Notes: generated by a model from the sequence alone, not told the origin. Positions 34,201 through 43,247 are shown, counted from the first letter of the stretch. The stretch: 64,000 nucleotides of DNA from Bacillus cereus G9842 (GCF_000021305.1 NC_011772.1:2022001-2086000); one strand, 5' to 3'. Translations and numbers: made by a program.

Positions 34201-35497
34201 TCAGGCGATGAAAGAAGAGCCGTTGCATATTAATATGGAATATTTGGCACAGCTTTCAGTAGATATGAATCTTCAGGAAGAATTGTTGACTGAACTAGAA
34301 CAATTAGCGGAAGAAGTACCTGAAATATGGCGTTTAGATGCGATTGCATATGTGTACGGTGCGATGAATGAAATAGATAAAGAACAAGCACAGATTGAAT
34401 ACGCGCTACAATTAGATGGTGAGCATATAGAAGTTCTATATCATTATGCAAAAGTATTAGTGAAAAAAAGAAATGTAAAAGCAATTGAAGTTGCAATGAA
34501 AGTAATACAAAAAGATTTTGATAATGAACGTATATTTGATGTTTATGTAAAAGCAGTAGAGCAACATAAAAAATTGTCTAACATACGAGATTTTCTTCAT
34601 ACGTTAAAGGTGAAAAAAGCAGAAAGAAGTACAGCATTCATGTATGCTGCAGCTGCGGTTACGGAAATATGGATTGAACGCCAGCTGCATGAACAGCCGA
34701 AACGATCTATCATTACGAGAGCTTTTTATCGTATGAAAAATCGTGCGAAAGAAATTTCAATGGTTACTATGATAATTGATTTATATGAAATCTCTTTAAA
34801 GTTAAATCCGAAAAATAGTATGGCAGCACAGCGATTTGCGCTATTTTATGAGAATGTAGAGATGAATAAAGAAGCGATAGAGATTCTGCACACCTCACTA
34901 GAAAATAAATGGGATTATGAAGTAGCGAAGCAACTTGTAAATCTTTTCGTTGAGTGCGAGGAAGAAGATATGTTAAGAGATGCTTTGGAATTAACGAAGC
35001 AAATGGTTCGAGAACTACCAGATGATTATGATACTCTTCTTCTGCAAGCACAAGTATTCTTTAAAGCAGGGGAAGAAAGAAAAGCAGAAAAGATTACCTT
35101 ACAATTAACGGAGCAAACACCGTTCGTAAGTAGAGCATTTCTTGCTTTAGGAGAAATATATCAAAGTCAAGAAAGGTTTGAAGAGGCAATTCAAGTATTA
35201 GAAAATGCTTCTATACATCATCCAAATGAAACAGTAATTCTTCTTTCTTTAGCGTCTTCATATCATGGTGCCGGCCAAACACTAAAGGCAGAAAAAATAA
35301 CAAATGAAGTATTAACAATGGATGCAAGTGATTTGTTAGCAAGATATGATCGTGCTTGTTATTTAGCACAGTTAAATAGAAATGAAGAGGCGAAGGAAGA
35401 GCTTGAAATTGTCCTTCGTGAGGATGACTCGGGATTCTTTGTTGAACTTATTGAGGATGATGAAAATTTAGCAGCATTGCGAGAATTTGAAAAGTAA
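31295..35497 (+). CDS. Large TPR protein with inserted C39-like cysteine peptidase domain
   Basis: This 1400-residue cytoplasmic protein (no signal peptide or membrane helix seen) is built mainly of TPR repeats. Between TPR blocks, residues about 305-445 form a Peptidase_C39_2-like domain with the triad Cys320 (DNYCVPTSLEMML), His398 (EHASHVQVLSGYDD) and Asp416 (FYVQDPNF). The oxyanion Gln is usually N-terminal to the Cys and may be Gln in IVQKDNYC. Such domains in bacteriocin exporters cleave double-glycine leaders; here there is no transporter. GAGGTG precedes the ATG. The function is unknown; a peptide- or protein-processing scaffold is possible. Confidence 0.75.
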   Translation: MLDFKQLETCLKDKRFVDGLQEINNEIAYIKETNTLSYVKNWLANIPSHKEFDILIRLTDEGLMHQYSSFLIRYAYKKFPNMRTLSLYCDELIDERKILEAEQLLKSSLEELGKEEIDADFLAKTYFTLVRCLLEMKRNEEALMYMKKAEEYSTRAVFDKWGYVYMHTGEWEKAEEQFIAGIQHEDCEELSTYLLSQLYANKGEQKRAIQLIDDAIVKFPQVPYFHFEKVKYLLDLEQYEEMLAVIDNINTQLPYHAYNTYFVHLRAEALYKMNKFADLQKLLREEKSLKESLYHNLEKNPDGKKVHLPIVPIVQKDNYCVPTSLEMMLRIWGEKRTQDEIAEFIFDMTGSKFSDTVSYLEELGYEYRYFKGNEENYKRLIDEGIPVLLSIDIEHASHVQVLSGYDDTLQAFYVQDPNFIEPVLVEYSKLQEKYRYTGCLAITFVPKEKKEQLAFLSEEENRYFKSIFSLTDHLDEHDKEGISNLVQFLKETSDNPNTWLYTIKHLDVEVDKEFILYCIDKLMEKFPNSDFVKLHGAQCFIRLQEVDKAEQMLTSVEKKNNRALYHLINGRYAFEQESYIEAISSFRSSLQLDADQPIAWSFLALSYMYIDQSEKALQYSQVALERSPERFTLTNHGIILIDLERYEEAYEIFNDLLKEYKYEAHVWYERARCAHQLGKLYLAIKGLKVAIHLDSNAPYIYTKLSEIYESDLKDEESTKEILLNGIENCDDKASLYVKLGDYHFQNDSLEEAEVLYNRALEENDEDVYSHFGLTQVYMAREQYKEAKEYILGLEKQIEKSQDFLMNAGMVLWDAEIELGGNEEGFKVALSKLENGIKKSDYNVASALDEYVNRIKGTEFVQRGIAFLRTLHKERNEVSEYGCYAGILYESIGQYGQAMKRYSKAIEQKETALPYYRIGETLMALGQLTEAKQAYETCLELDGNFVGVHLQLAEIYEKEENRFKEQSHMVQAMKEEPLHINMEYLAQLSVDMNLQEELLTELEQLAEEVPEIWRLDAIAYVYGAMNEIDKEQAQIEYALQLDGEHIEVLYHYAKVLVKKRNVKAIEVAMKVIQKDFDNERIFDVYVKAVEQHKKLSNIRDFLHTLKVKKAERSTAFMYAAAAVTEIWIERQLHEQPKRSIITRAFYRMKNRAKEISMVTMIIDLYEISLKLNPKNSMAAQRFALFYENVEMNKEAIEILHTSLENKWDYEVAKQLVNLFVECEEEDMLRDALELTKQMVRELPDDYDTLLLQAQVFFKAGEERKAEKITLQLTEQTPFVSRAFLALGEIYQSQERFEEAIQVLENASIHHPNETVILLSLASSYHGAGQTLKAEKITNEVLTMDASDLLARYDRACYLAQLNRNEEAKEELEIVLREDDSGFFVELIEDDENLAALREFEK

Positions 35498-35542
35498 TTG
35501 TATAAGAATAGGGGATAAGGATAAGAATATATTTTGAATTAG

Positions 35543-35570
35543 TTGACAATTAGTTGTCAAATGGCATAAA
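35543..35570 (+). promoter_or_regulatory. Possible promoter of ileS T-box transcript
   Basis: TTGACA (35543-35548) with CATAAA (35565-35570) spaced 16 bp. The -35 lies in the inverted repeat TTGACAA-TTAG-TTGTCAA (35543-35560), which could be an operator. Confidence 0.5.
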
Positions 35571-35596
35571 ATAACTTTTAATAAAGTATACAAATC

Positions 35597-35850
35597 TGAA
35601 GACGAGAAAGAGTAAAATAGTGAACTGTTCTCCAGAGAGCCGGTATATTGCTGAAAGCCGGTGGGCAGAAGTTATTTGAAAATCATCTCCGAGGAGCCGA
35701 GGCTGAAAGTGAGTAAGCCCGGACGGATGTCTACCGTTACAAAGAACACGTATGATAGTACGTTGCTAAGCGCTATTAGTGAAAAGCTAATAGAATTAGG
35801 GTGGTAACGCGGGTAAACCCGTCCCTACTTCATAGGGGCGGGTTTTTTGT
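35597..35850 (+). promoter_or_regulatory. T-box riboswitch (tRNA-Ile, specifier ATC)
   Basis: The specifier is ATC at 35682-35684 in GAAA-ATC-ATCTCCGAG. The T-box AGGGTGGTAACGCGG spans 35797-35811, and the terminator AACCCGTCCCTA/TAGGGGCGGGTT with T-run ends at 35850. Specifier and downstream isoleucyl-tRNA synthetase agree. Confidence 0.95.
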
Positions 35851-35883
35851 GTGCTTTTAAAACATTCAAAGGAGTGATTGTAG

Positions 35884-38800
35884 ATGAAGAAAGTAGATGT
35901 AAAAGAGTCAGCTGTAGGGAGAGAAACACGTATTCGTAAGCAGTGGAACGAACAAAGCATTTTTGAACAATCAATTCAGAATCGAGAAGGCGCGCAATCG
36001 TTTGTGTTTTATGAAGGGCCACCAACGGCGAACGGTTTACCACACGTCGGCCATGCACTTGGTCGGGCAATTAAAGATTTAGTAGCAAGATATAAAACGA
36101 TGGCTGGTTATAAAGTAGTAAGAAAAGCAGGATGGGATACACACGGTTTACCTGTAGAACTAGGTGTTGAGAAGCAACTTGGTATTTCTGGTAAACATGA
36201 GATCGAAGAATATGGTATTGAACCATTTATTCAAAAGTGTAAAGAGAGTGTTTTCACATATGAAAAGCAGTGGCGTGAATTCACTGAAAGTATTGGTTAT
36301 TGGGTAGATATGGATGATCCATATGTAACTTTAGAGAATCCATATATCGAAAGTGTATGGCATATTTTGGGGACGATCCATGAAAAAGGATTGTTATATA
36401 AAGGACATAGAGTTTCACCATACTGCCCAAGCTGCCAAACCTCATTGAGCTCACATGAGGTTGCACAGGGGTATAAAACAGTAAAAGATTTAAGTGCAAC
36501 TGTGAAGTTTAAAGTGGAAGATAGTGAAAATGAGTATTTCTTAGGTTGGACAACGACACCTTGGACACTTCCAGCAAACGTAGCGCTTGCTGTACATCCA
36601 AATATGGAATATGTTAAAGCAAAACAAGAAGGTCATGTATACATTGTTGCGAAAGAACGTGTACAAGAAGTATTAAAAGAAAACTATGAAGTATTATCTG
36701 TTCATAAAGGCGAAGAATTATTAAACACATCTTATACAGCGCCATTTCCGATGAAAGAAGTTACAAATGGTTACCGCGTTATCGCAGCAGAGTTTGTAAC
36801 GGCAGATAGTGGTACAGGACTTGTTCATATTGCTCCAGCATATGGAGAGGACGATTATAGAGTTGTTCAAAGTGAAGGATTGTCATTCTTGCACGTTGTA
36901 GATGAAAAAGGTGAGTATACAGAAGCGGTACCATTTTTGAAAGGTAAATTTGTAAAAGATTGTGACGTTGACATTGTTCGTTATTTAGCGAAAGAAGGTT
37001 TACTATATCATAAAGAAAAATATGAACATAGCTATCCACATTGCTGGCGTTGTGATTCACCACTTCTTTATTATGCAGGAGAAAGTTGGTTAATCCGAAC
37101 AACTGCAATTAAAGATACATTTTTACAAAATAATGATTCAGTTACTTGGTATCCGGATCATATGAAACATGGACGCTTTGGTAAGTTTTTAGAAAATATG
37201 GTGGACTGGAATATTAGCCGAAATAGATATTGGGGAACGCCATTAAACGTATGGGAATGTGAAAGTTGTGATCATCAGTTTGCGCCGAAAAGCATTGCCA
37301 AATTAAGAAAGCATAGTACGAAAGAAACACCGGAAGATTTAGAATTGCATAAGCCTTATGTAGATGAAGTTCAAGTCTGCTGCGAAAAATGCGGAGGCAC
37401 AATGAATCGTACACCAGAAGTAATTGATGTTTGGTTTGATAGTGGTTCCATGCCATTTGCACAATATCATTACCCATTTGAAAATAAAGAGTTATTTGAA
37501 GAGCAGTTTCCAGCTGATGTTATTGCAGAGGGAATTGATCAAACACGCGGCTGGTTTTATAGTTTATTAGCAGTCTCAGCACTGTATACAGGAAAAGTAC
37601 CGTATAAACGAGTGTTATCACTAGGGCATGTTTTAGATGAAGAAGGGCAGAAAATGTCTAAAAGTAAAGGGAATGCACTAGATCCAGTTGATTTAGTAGA
37701 TAAGTTTGGTGCAGATGCGCTAAGATGGGCTTTACTTGTTGATAGTGCTCCGTGGAATGCGAAGCGTTTTTCTGAAAGAACCGTACTGGAAGCGAAATCT
37801 AAATTTGTAGATACATTAGTCAATGTGTATAGCTTCTACGTTTTATATGCAAATTTAGATGAGTATAACCCGAAAGAAACGTATGATGTAAAGCGTACGA
37901 AATTAGACGAATGGGTATTATCAAGATTGCATAGTACAACGAAAAAAGTGAGAACAGCACTTGATGATTATCAATTTACGAATGTAGCTCGTGAAATTGC
38001 AGCACTTGTAGATGAAGTGAGTAACTGGTATGTAAGACGCTCACGTAATCGTTTCTGGGAATCTGGTATGAACGCTGAAAAAGCTGCTGCGTATGAGACA
38101 CTTCATGAAGTACTTGTAACAATTAGTAAATTAATTGCACCATTCACACCGTTTGTCGCGGAAGACATTCATCTTAATTTAGAAGGAAGTAGTGTTCATT
38201 TAGCTGATTATCCAGTTGTCAATGAATCACTACTTCAGCCGAAATTAGAAGCGGAAATGGATGCTGTTTTACAAGTTGTTGAACTTGGAAGAAGTAACCG
38301 TAATCAGCATTCTTTAAAAGTAAAACAGCCGCTAGCAGAACTTGTATTACTTGAGCATAACGAGAATGATATGGATTGGGAATCTTATCGTGATATCGTT
38401 ATGGATGAGTTAAATGTAAAAGCGTTCCATGTTGAACTCGATGAAACAAAATACACATCATATCAATTGAAGCTTAATTTTAAAACAGCGGGGCCGAAGT
38501 TCGGTAAAAATGTGAATGCAGTGAATGGTTGGCTAAAACAATTATCACAAGAAGAAGTGCAAAACTTTGTATCAACAGGAAGAGCAGTTTACGAAGCAAC
38601 ACCAGGAGAAGAAGTAGTTGTAACTGCTGAAGATGTGTTAGTTGAGAAAGTTGCAAAATCAGGATTCTCTAATACGACTAACGGACAATACACAGTTATG
38701 TTAGATACGAATGTAACGGAAGAATTGTTACAAGAAGGAGTAGCGCGTGAATTCATTCGTGCGGTTCAAGAATATCGTAAACAGTTGAATTTACCAGTTA

Positions 38801-38985
38801 ATTTACGAGTCGATGTTATTCTCGATACAGAAGTAGAGCTACAGCGAACGTTAACGAACCATAAAGATTTATTGGAAGAAAACTTACTCGTTAAACAATT
38901 TACATTTGGTCACTTAACGAACAAAGACGATGAACTTTCTTTAGGTGAGACAAAACTTAGAATTAAATTAAGTGCGGCTAATTAA
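35884..38985 (+). CDS. ileS: Isoleucyl-tRNA synthetase, IleS2 (eukaryote-like) type
   Basis: This 1033-residue class I synthetase charges tRNA-Ile. It has the HIGH motif in [16 protein letters not shown], the CP1 editing domain with [17 protein letters not shown], zinc-type cysteines (CPSCQTS, CCEKCGG), [16 protein letters not shown] and [12 protein letters not shown]. The length exceeds the approximately 920 residues of the housekeeping IleS of Bacillus and matches IleS2, which in other bacteria gives mupirocin tolerance. GGAGTG precedes the ATG. It is controlled by the T-box just upstream. Confidence 0.93.
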   Translation: MKKVDVKESAVGRETRIRKQWNEQSIFEQSIQNREGAQSFVFYEGPPTANGLPHVGHALGRAIKDLVARYKTMAGYKVVRKAGWDTHGLPVELGVEKQLGISGKHEIEEYGIEPFIQKCKESVFTYEKQWREFTESIGYWVDMDDPYVTLENPYIESVWHILGTIHEKGLLYKGHRVSPYCPSCQTSLSSHEVAQGYKTVKDLSATVKFKVEDSENEYFLGWTTTPWTLPANVALAVHPNMEYVKAKQEGHVYIVAKERVQEVLKENYEVLSVHKGEELLNTSYTAPFPMKEVTNGYRVIAAEFVTADSGTGLVHIAPAYGEDDYRVVQSEGLSFLHVVDEKGEYTEAVPFLKGKFVKDCDVDIVRYLAKEGLLYHKEKYEHSYPHCWRCDSPLLYYAGESWLIRTTAIKDTFLQNNDSVTWYPDHMKHGRFGKFLENMVDWNISRNRYWGTPLNVWECESCDHQFAPKSIAKLRKHSTKETPEDLELHKPYVDEVQVCCEKCGGTMNRTPEVIDVWFDSGSMPFAQYHYPFENKELFEEQFPADVIAEGIDQTRGWFYSLLAVSALYTGKVPYKRVLSLGHVLDEEGQKMSKSKGNALDPVDLVDKFGADALRWALLVDSAPWNAKRFSERTVLEAKSKFVDTLVNVYSFYVLYANLDEYNPKETYDVKRTKLDEWVLSRLHSTTKKVRTALDDYQFTNVAREIAALVDEVSNWYVRRSRNRFWESGMNAEKAAAYETLHEVLVTISKLIAPFTPFVAEDIHLNLEGSSVHLADYPVVNESLLQPKLEAEMDAVLQVVELGRSNRNQHSLKVKQPLAELVLLEHNENDMDWESYRDIVMDELNVKAFHVELDETKYTSYQLKLNFKTAGPKFGKNVNAVNGWLKQLSQEEVQNFVSTGRAVYEATPGEEVVVTAEDVLVEKVAKSGFSNTTNGQYTVMLDTNVTEELLQEGVAREFIRAVQEYRKQLNLPVNLRVDVILDTEVELQRTLTNHKDLLEENLLVKQFTFGHLTNKDDELSLGETKLRIKLSAAN

Positions 38986-38987
38986 AG

Positions 38988-39025
38988 AAAAAAGGAAGTT
39001 GGAATGATTCCAACTTCCTTTTTTG
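38988..39025 (+). terminator. Terminator of ileS
   Basis: A 17-bp stem (AAAAAAGGAAGTTGGAA with TTCCAACTTCCTTTTTT) closes a 3-base loop. Confidence 0.92.
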
Positions 39026-39094
39026 TATGATTAGAATTTATTTGACTATACATTCGATAGGATTACTAGCAATTTTCTTTTTTCATAGCGTACC

Positions 39095-39136
39095 GAAAAC
39101 AATACTGTAGAAATATATTTCTACAGTATTGTTTTC
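39095..39136. repeat. 42-bp perfect palindrome
   Basis: The arms GAAAACAATACTGTAGAAAT and ATTTCTACAGTATTGTTTTC are exact reverse complements with a TA-rich centre. It is in the 321-bp gap between ileS and the protease gene, with no T-tract beyond TTTTC. Confidence 0.85.
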
Positions 39137-39306
39137 ACTTTACACATAAATATTGAGAAAATTTCACTTACCTCAAATGGAAAGGTAATAGAATTGTCCA
39201 TAGAGAATTACTCCTAGATTCAATTTTTATCCCTCCATTTTGTGGAGAATGATTGCTGAGTGGTAACGGGATAAGGTTGAGCTACTTTATTAGGGGGAGT
39301 GGTTCT

Positions 39307-40818
39307 ATGTTTAATAAAAAAATGGTGGCAATGGCAATGACTGTGCCGTTAGTAATGGGGACGATTTCTACGGTTTCGGCATTGGAAAAACAACAGCAAG
39401 TAAAGTTAGAAGCTTATTCGCCACAGAAAAAAGCAACTGAATATTTAAAAGAAAATGCTGCGCAGTATGGATTGAAGGCAGACCTTTCAGACTTGCAATA
39501 TATTTCTACAACAGAAACGTCAGTAGCTTCATATGTTAGGTTCCAACAAGTTGTTAACGGTGCTCCTGTATTTTCAAAACAAATTACAGTTACTCTTAAC
39601 GGAGAAGGAAAGGGAGTACTCGCTGTTTCTGATTATCAGCCTGTTACAGGTGTGAAGGAAGTAACGACAAAAATTAGTGAAAAAGATGCAATACAAAAAT
39701 CAATGGCGTATGTTGGAGAAGCAAGTGAGCAAAACTTATGGGCTCCTACAGAGAAAGAATTCGGATATATTGTTGAAGAAGGAATGGCTCGTCCAGTATA
39801 TAAAGTTGTAGTCCATTCTAATAATCCATTTGGTGCATGGGAAACATTTATTGATGCAGAAAATGGAAAGTTAATTAAAAAGGTTGATATAAACCGAAAA
39901 GCTGAAGGGTCAGGAAAAGTATTTTTACCTAACCCAGTAGTATCTAGCGGTAGTAAAGTAGGCTTAAAAGATAATAACGATGCAGATTCAACAGCTCTAA
40001 CGAACCAACTGAAAACTGTTACGTTAAAAGGTTTAGATGGAACAGGATTTTTAATTGGAGAATATGTAACGATTTCTTCAAAAGCGAAAACAAAATCTAC
40101 GAATTTACAATTTAACTATACACGTGCAAATGATAGCTTTGAAGATGTGATGTCGTATTATCATATCGATACATTACAGCGTTACATTCAAGGGTTAGGT
40201 TTTAAAAATATTAATAACCGTTCGATAAAAGTGAATGTTAATGGTACAACTGATGATAATTCATTCTATTCTCCATCAACAAAAGCTTTAACTTTCGGTA
40301 CTGGCGGTGTTGATGATGCAGAAGATGCTGGTATTATCGCACATGAGTATGGGCATTCGATTCAAGATAACCAAGTTCCTGGCTTTGGTAGTTCAGCAGA
40401 AGGCGGAGCGATGGGAGAAGGATTTGGCGACTTCTTAGGTGCTACATATGAAGATGCAGTATCGACTACAGGATACGGAAAAGCATGTGTTGGAGAATGG
40501 GATGCGACAGCTTACTCTAGTTCAGATCCAACATGCTTACGCCGATTAGATACGAATAAAGTATATCCGAAAGATATAACGAATGAAGTGCATGATGATG
40601 GTGAAATTTGGGCACAAGGTCAATACGAAATGGCACAAGCTTTTGGCCGTGATGTAGCAACAAAAATCATTTTACAATCACACTGGTCATTAACACCAAA
40701 CTCTAAATTCAGTGATGGAGCAAAAGCGATTAAGCAAGCAGATGCTCTTTTATATGGCGGACAACATGCTGCTGATATCGATCGTATTTGGGCAGCGAGA
40801 GGCATTAGTACGAATTAA
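39307..40818 (+). CDS. Secreted zinc metalloprotease (thermolysin/fungalysin type)
   Basis: This 503-residue preproenzyme begins with a signal peptide (FNKKMVAMAMTVPLVMGTIS ... VSA). An FTP/PepSY propeptide follows (VRFQQVVNGAPVFSKQITVT, VVVHSNNPFGAWETFIDAEN), then the gluzincin domain with HEYGH at residues 346-350 and the third zinc ligand Glu371 in GAMGEGFGDFLG. The EGFGD motif is closer to fungalysin (M36) than to bacillolysin (M4). It is shorter than classic neutral protease (about 566). Start 39307 was chosen for its GGGGGAGTGG site; the upstream in-frame extension would bury the signal peptide. Confidence 0.85.
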   Translation: MFNKKMVAMAMTVPLVMGTISTVSALEKQQQVKLEAYSPQKKATEYLKENAAQYGLKADLSDLQYISTTETSVASYVRFQQVVNGAPVFSKQITVTLNGEGKGVLAVSDYQPVTGVKEVTTKISEKDAIQKSMAYVGEASEQNLWAPTEKEFGYIVEEGMARPVYKVVVHSNNPFGAWETFIDAENGKLIKKVDINRKAEGSGKVFLPNPVVSSGSKVGLKDNNDADSTALTNQLKTVTLKGLDGTGFLIGEYVTISSKAKTKSTNLQFNYTRANDSFEDVMSYYHIDTLQRYIQGLGFKNINNRSIKVNVNGTTDDNSFYSPSTKALTFGTGGVDDAEDAGIIAHEYGHSIQDNQVPGFGSSAEGGAMGEGFGDFLGATYEDAVSTTGYGKACVGEWDATAYSSSDPTCLRRLDTNKVYPKDITNEVHDDGEIWAQGQYEMAQAFGRDVATKIILQSHWSLTPNSKFSDGAKAIKQADALLYGGQHAADIDRIWAARGISTN

Positions 40819-40822
40819 TATA

Positions 40823-40855
40823 AAAAGTCGTGGCATTATAAGCCACGACTTTTTA
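40823..40855 (+). terminator. Terminator of the protease gene
   Basis: AAAAGTCGTGGC pairs with GCCACGACTTTT across ATTATAA, then TTAATT. Confidence 0.85.
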
Positions 40856-40924
40856 ATTTGCTTACGAACTGGTACTAGTAAATAAAGCTATATCAATGAT
40901 AGTGTGAATATATCCGTATCCCAT

Positions 40925-41404
40925 TTACTTTTTAGCTTCTTTAAAAACAAAATGTTCTTTAAATTTTCTAGATTCAACTTTTTGACCATTTCGCATCAAT
41001 CGGAATGGGTGTTCTTGCCATGTAATAATAACATCAACCTCATCCGCTTTTGTAGCAACAGGTAAATTAGCGTGTTCAAATCCAGTTTTTCCACTTGCTA
41101 AACGACTTTCCTTTAGGGAAAAGAGTTCATATTTCGTTTTCTTATTTGGTTCGTTGCGGAATACTTCGACGTTTACGTTATATACTTCACTATTCCCGAT
41201 ATTCTTTACTGAAAAATGATATGTTTGAAATTCAGTTTTTTTAGCTTGAAGCATATTTTTGTTTGTTTTTTTCGGTTTATCAATATTCACTAGCCATTGA
41301 CCAGAGTTTTGAGAGATTGGTAAAGATTTTGGTGAATAGGCGTATGTTTCGTTTACTACAATTAGGCAAAACAATAGGAGAAAGAAACTAATTGCTTTTT
41401 GCAT
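40925..41404 (-). CDS. Secreted hypothetical protein
   Basis: This 159-residue protein has a signal peptide (MQKAISFFLLLFCLIVVNET, cleavage near YAY) and a predicted Ig-like beta domain (HFSVKNIGNSEVYNVNVEVF, DEVDVIITWQEHPFRL). The ATG at 41404 is preferred over an in-frame GTG at 41410 because TGAGGTG lies at better distance. It recalls small secreted Bacillus proteins of unknown role. It converges on the protease gene, with which it may share a secreted lifestyle but not a transcript. Confidence 0.7.
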   Translation of the reverse strand: MQKAISFFLLLFCLIVVNETYAYSPKSLPISQNSGQWLVNIDKPKKTNKNMLQAKKTEFQTYHFSVKNIGNSEVYNVNVEVFRNEPNKKTKYELFSLKESRLASGKTGFEHANLPVATKADEVDVIITWQEHPFRLMRNGQKVESRKFKEHFVFKEAKK

Positions 41405-41588
41405 ATGCACACCTCACTTTAAATTTGTTTATTAATATGCGTGAAAAATACGGTTTTTATGTAAAAAATAGGAAAATATTAGATGTGTAATTTCGGATTT
41501 GATACATAAGAATATGTATTACAAAATTAACTTTTCCCGTTTTAGAAGCAGTTAGGAGTTAGAAAATCAGAATGTTTCAAAAAAAATC

Positions 41589-41617
41589 TTGCATTTTATA
41601 AAGTTAGAAGTTAGAAT
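41589..41617 (+). promoter_or_regulatory. Promoter of the aspS2 T-box transcript
   Basis: TTGCAT (41589-41594) and TAGAAT (41612-41617) have 17-bp spacing, ending about 20 bases before the leader begins. Confidence 0.65.
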
Positions 41618-41635
41618 ACTCTGTAAATATAAAAA

Positions 41636-41862
41636 GTGATGATCAGGAAAAGTACATGGTGCAAAGGTCTACAGAGAGCAGCCGGTTGCTGAGAAGGTTG
41701 TGATACCGCATGATGGAAAGACACCTGTGAGTGTTGCTTTGAACGTGATTATTAGTAAAAGCAAACGGTACCTACCGTTATCAGGGCTAAGATGGTCAGT
41801 ATGACAATTTGGGTGGTACCGCGGAAAAAAATCCGTCCCTATTTATAGGGGCGGATTTTTGT
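41636..41862 (+). promoter_or_regulatory. T-box riboswitch (tRNA-Asp, specifier GAC)
   Basis: The specifier is GAC at 41720-41722 in GAAA-GAC-ACCTGTGAG. The T-box GGGTGGTACCGCGG ends near 41824, and the terminator stem AATCCGTCCCTA/TAGGGGCGGATT with T-run follows. The Asp specifier confirms the synthetase downstream as an AspRS rather than an AsnRS. Confidence 0.93.
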
Positions 41863-41887
41863 ATTCTTTGAAAGGGGGTGAGTGACC

Positions 41888-42058
41888 GTGGATGATGACG
41901 ATGACAACAATAACGTAAATAAATATAAAATTACTGGAGGGAAAAATAATGAATTCAATAATGAAGCGTTCACTCACAAAAGAATGTATGGAACAAAGTG
42001 GAAAGGTTGTATTACTTCAAGGATGGGTAAAAAAAATTCGGCATCTTGGAAATGTTAG
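41888..42058 (+). CDS. Candidate Asp/Asn-rich leader ORF overlapping aspS2
   Basis: A 56-codon frame starts at GTG with AAGGGGGTGA nine bases upstream. It begins Met-Asp5-Asn3-Val-Asn-Lys; 13 of the first 25 residues are Asp or Asn. It continues through the aspS2 ribosome site (41936-41941) and 110 bases into aspS2 in another frame. Ribosomes held at the Asp codons would stop upstream of that site, whereas free translation would run over it, so this could be a translational sensor of charged tRNA-Asp/Asn. A competing ATG frame at 41892 encodes MMTMTTIT only. Coding status is unproven. Confidence 0.4.
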   Translation: MDDDDDNNNVNKYKITGGKNNEFNNEAFTHKRMYGTKWKGCITSRMGKKNSASWKC

Positions 42059-43247
42059 TTTTTTATTATTACGGGACAGAACAGGAGTAATTCAATGTGT
42101 ATTAGAGAATGGATTGGCTGGATATAAAGTTGATGTAGAAAGTGTTGTCCATGTAATCGGTGAAATAGTCGAGACGTCGAAAACAGAATTGGGTGTTGAA
42201 GTACTTGCTCATGAAGTGAAAGTAATAAACGGTGCAGAACCACTTCCATTTGAAATAAATAAAAAGAAGTTACAAGTGGGCTTAGATCAACTACTTAATG
42301 AGCGAGTAATATCATTAAGGCATGAGCGAACCGCAGCGATTTTTAAAGTGAAATCTACACTCGTTCAGAGCTTTAGTGAAATTCTTATAGAGAACGATTT
42401 CACACGGATCTTTACGCCGAAAATTGTTTCGCAAGGGGCAGAAGGAGGAGCAAATGTTTTTAAGCTTCCATACTTCCAAAAAGAAGCTTATTTAGCACAA
42501 TCACCACAGTTCTATAAGCAAATGATGGTGGCAGGTGGGTTAGAACGAGTTTTTGAAATTGCACCTGTATATAGAGCGGAACATCATAATTCTTCCCGTC
42601 ATTTGAATGAATATATATCGTTAGACGTAGAACTTGGTTTTATTCATGATTTTTATGAAGTGATGCAACTAGAAACGGATGTTTTACGATATATGTTTCA
42701 ACAAGTAGCGAAAAAATGTGAAATAGAACTACAACTATTACAAATAGAAGTACCTGTTATTACTGAAATACCTAAAATTACATTGTTAGAAGCACAAGAA
42801 ATTTTGAAAAGTAAGTATCGTAAAGAATCTCCTGTAGGGGATTTAGATACAGAAGGTGAAAAGTTACTAGGGAAATATGTAAAGGAAACATATAATAGTG
42901 AATTTGTTTTCATTACACATTATCCGAAAGAAGCGAGACCGATGTATACGATGCAAAATAAAGAGAATCCAGCTATTACTGATTCATTCGACTTATTATA
43001 TAAAGGGTTAGAAATAACGTCAGGGGCACAGCGAATTCATAATTATGAAATGTTACTCGCTTCGTTTAAAGAAAAAGGATTACACCCAGAGAAATTTCAA
43101 TCTTATTTAAATACATTCCGATACGGTTGTCCCCCGCATGGAGGTTTCGGAATTGGGTTAGAAAGGATTGTATATAAACTATTAGAATTAACAAATGTAC
43201 GAGAGGCGAGTGCTTTTCCGAGAGATTGTACTCGTCTTATACCGTAA
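41949..43247 (+). CDS. aspS2: Archaeal/eukaryote-type aspartyl-tRNA synthetase (AspS2)
   Basis: This 432-residue class IIb synthetase has an OB-fold anticodon domain (QGWVKKIRHLGNVSFLLLRD) and a catalytic domain with motif 1 IFTPKIVSQGAEGGANVF, motif 2 RVFEIAPVYRAEHHNSSRHL and motif 3 PPHGGFGIGLERIV ... FPRDCTRLIP. It lacks the bacterial GAD insertion, unlike the 590-residue housekeeping AspRS. From memory, discriminating archaeal AspRS uses Trp26 and Lys85; here the aligned residues are Lys28 and Glu80, so relaxed recognition of tRNA-Asn is possible. CTGGAGGG precedes the ATG. Confidence 0.9.
   Translation: MNSIMKRSLTKECMEQSGKVVLLQGWVKKIRHLGNVSFLLLRDRTGVIQCVLENGLAGYKVDVESVVHVIGEIVETSKTELGVEVLAHEVKVINGAEPLPFEINKKKLQVGLDQLLNERVISLRHERTAAIFKVKSTLVQSFSEILIENDFTRIFTPKIVSQGAEGGANVFKLPYFQKEAYLAQSPQFYKQMMVAGGLERVFEIAPVYRAEHHNSSRHLNEYISLDVELGFIHDFYEVMQLETDVLRYMFQQVAKKCEIELQLLQIEVPVITEIPKITLLEAQEILKSKYRKESPVGDLDTEGEKLLGKYVKETYNSEFVFITHYPKEARPMYTMQNKENPAITDSFDLLYKGLEITSGAQRIHNYEMLLASFKEKGLHPEKFQSYLNTFRYGCPPHGGFGIGLERIVYKLLELTNVREASAFPRDCTRLIP

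Noticed and set aside
41892..41918. Thr-rich leader MMTMTTIT reading in the other frame before aspS2
   Set aside because: Its ATG is 13-16 bases from the ribosome site, the downstream gene is not threonine-related, and the T-box specifier is Asp.
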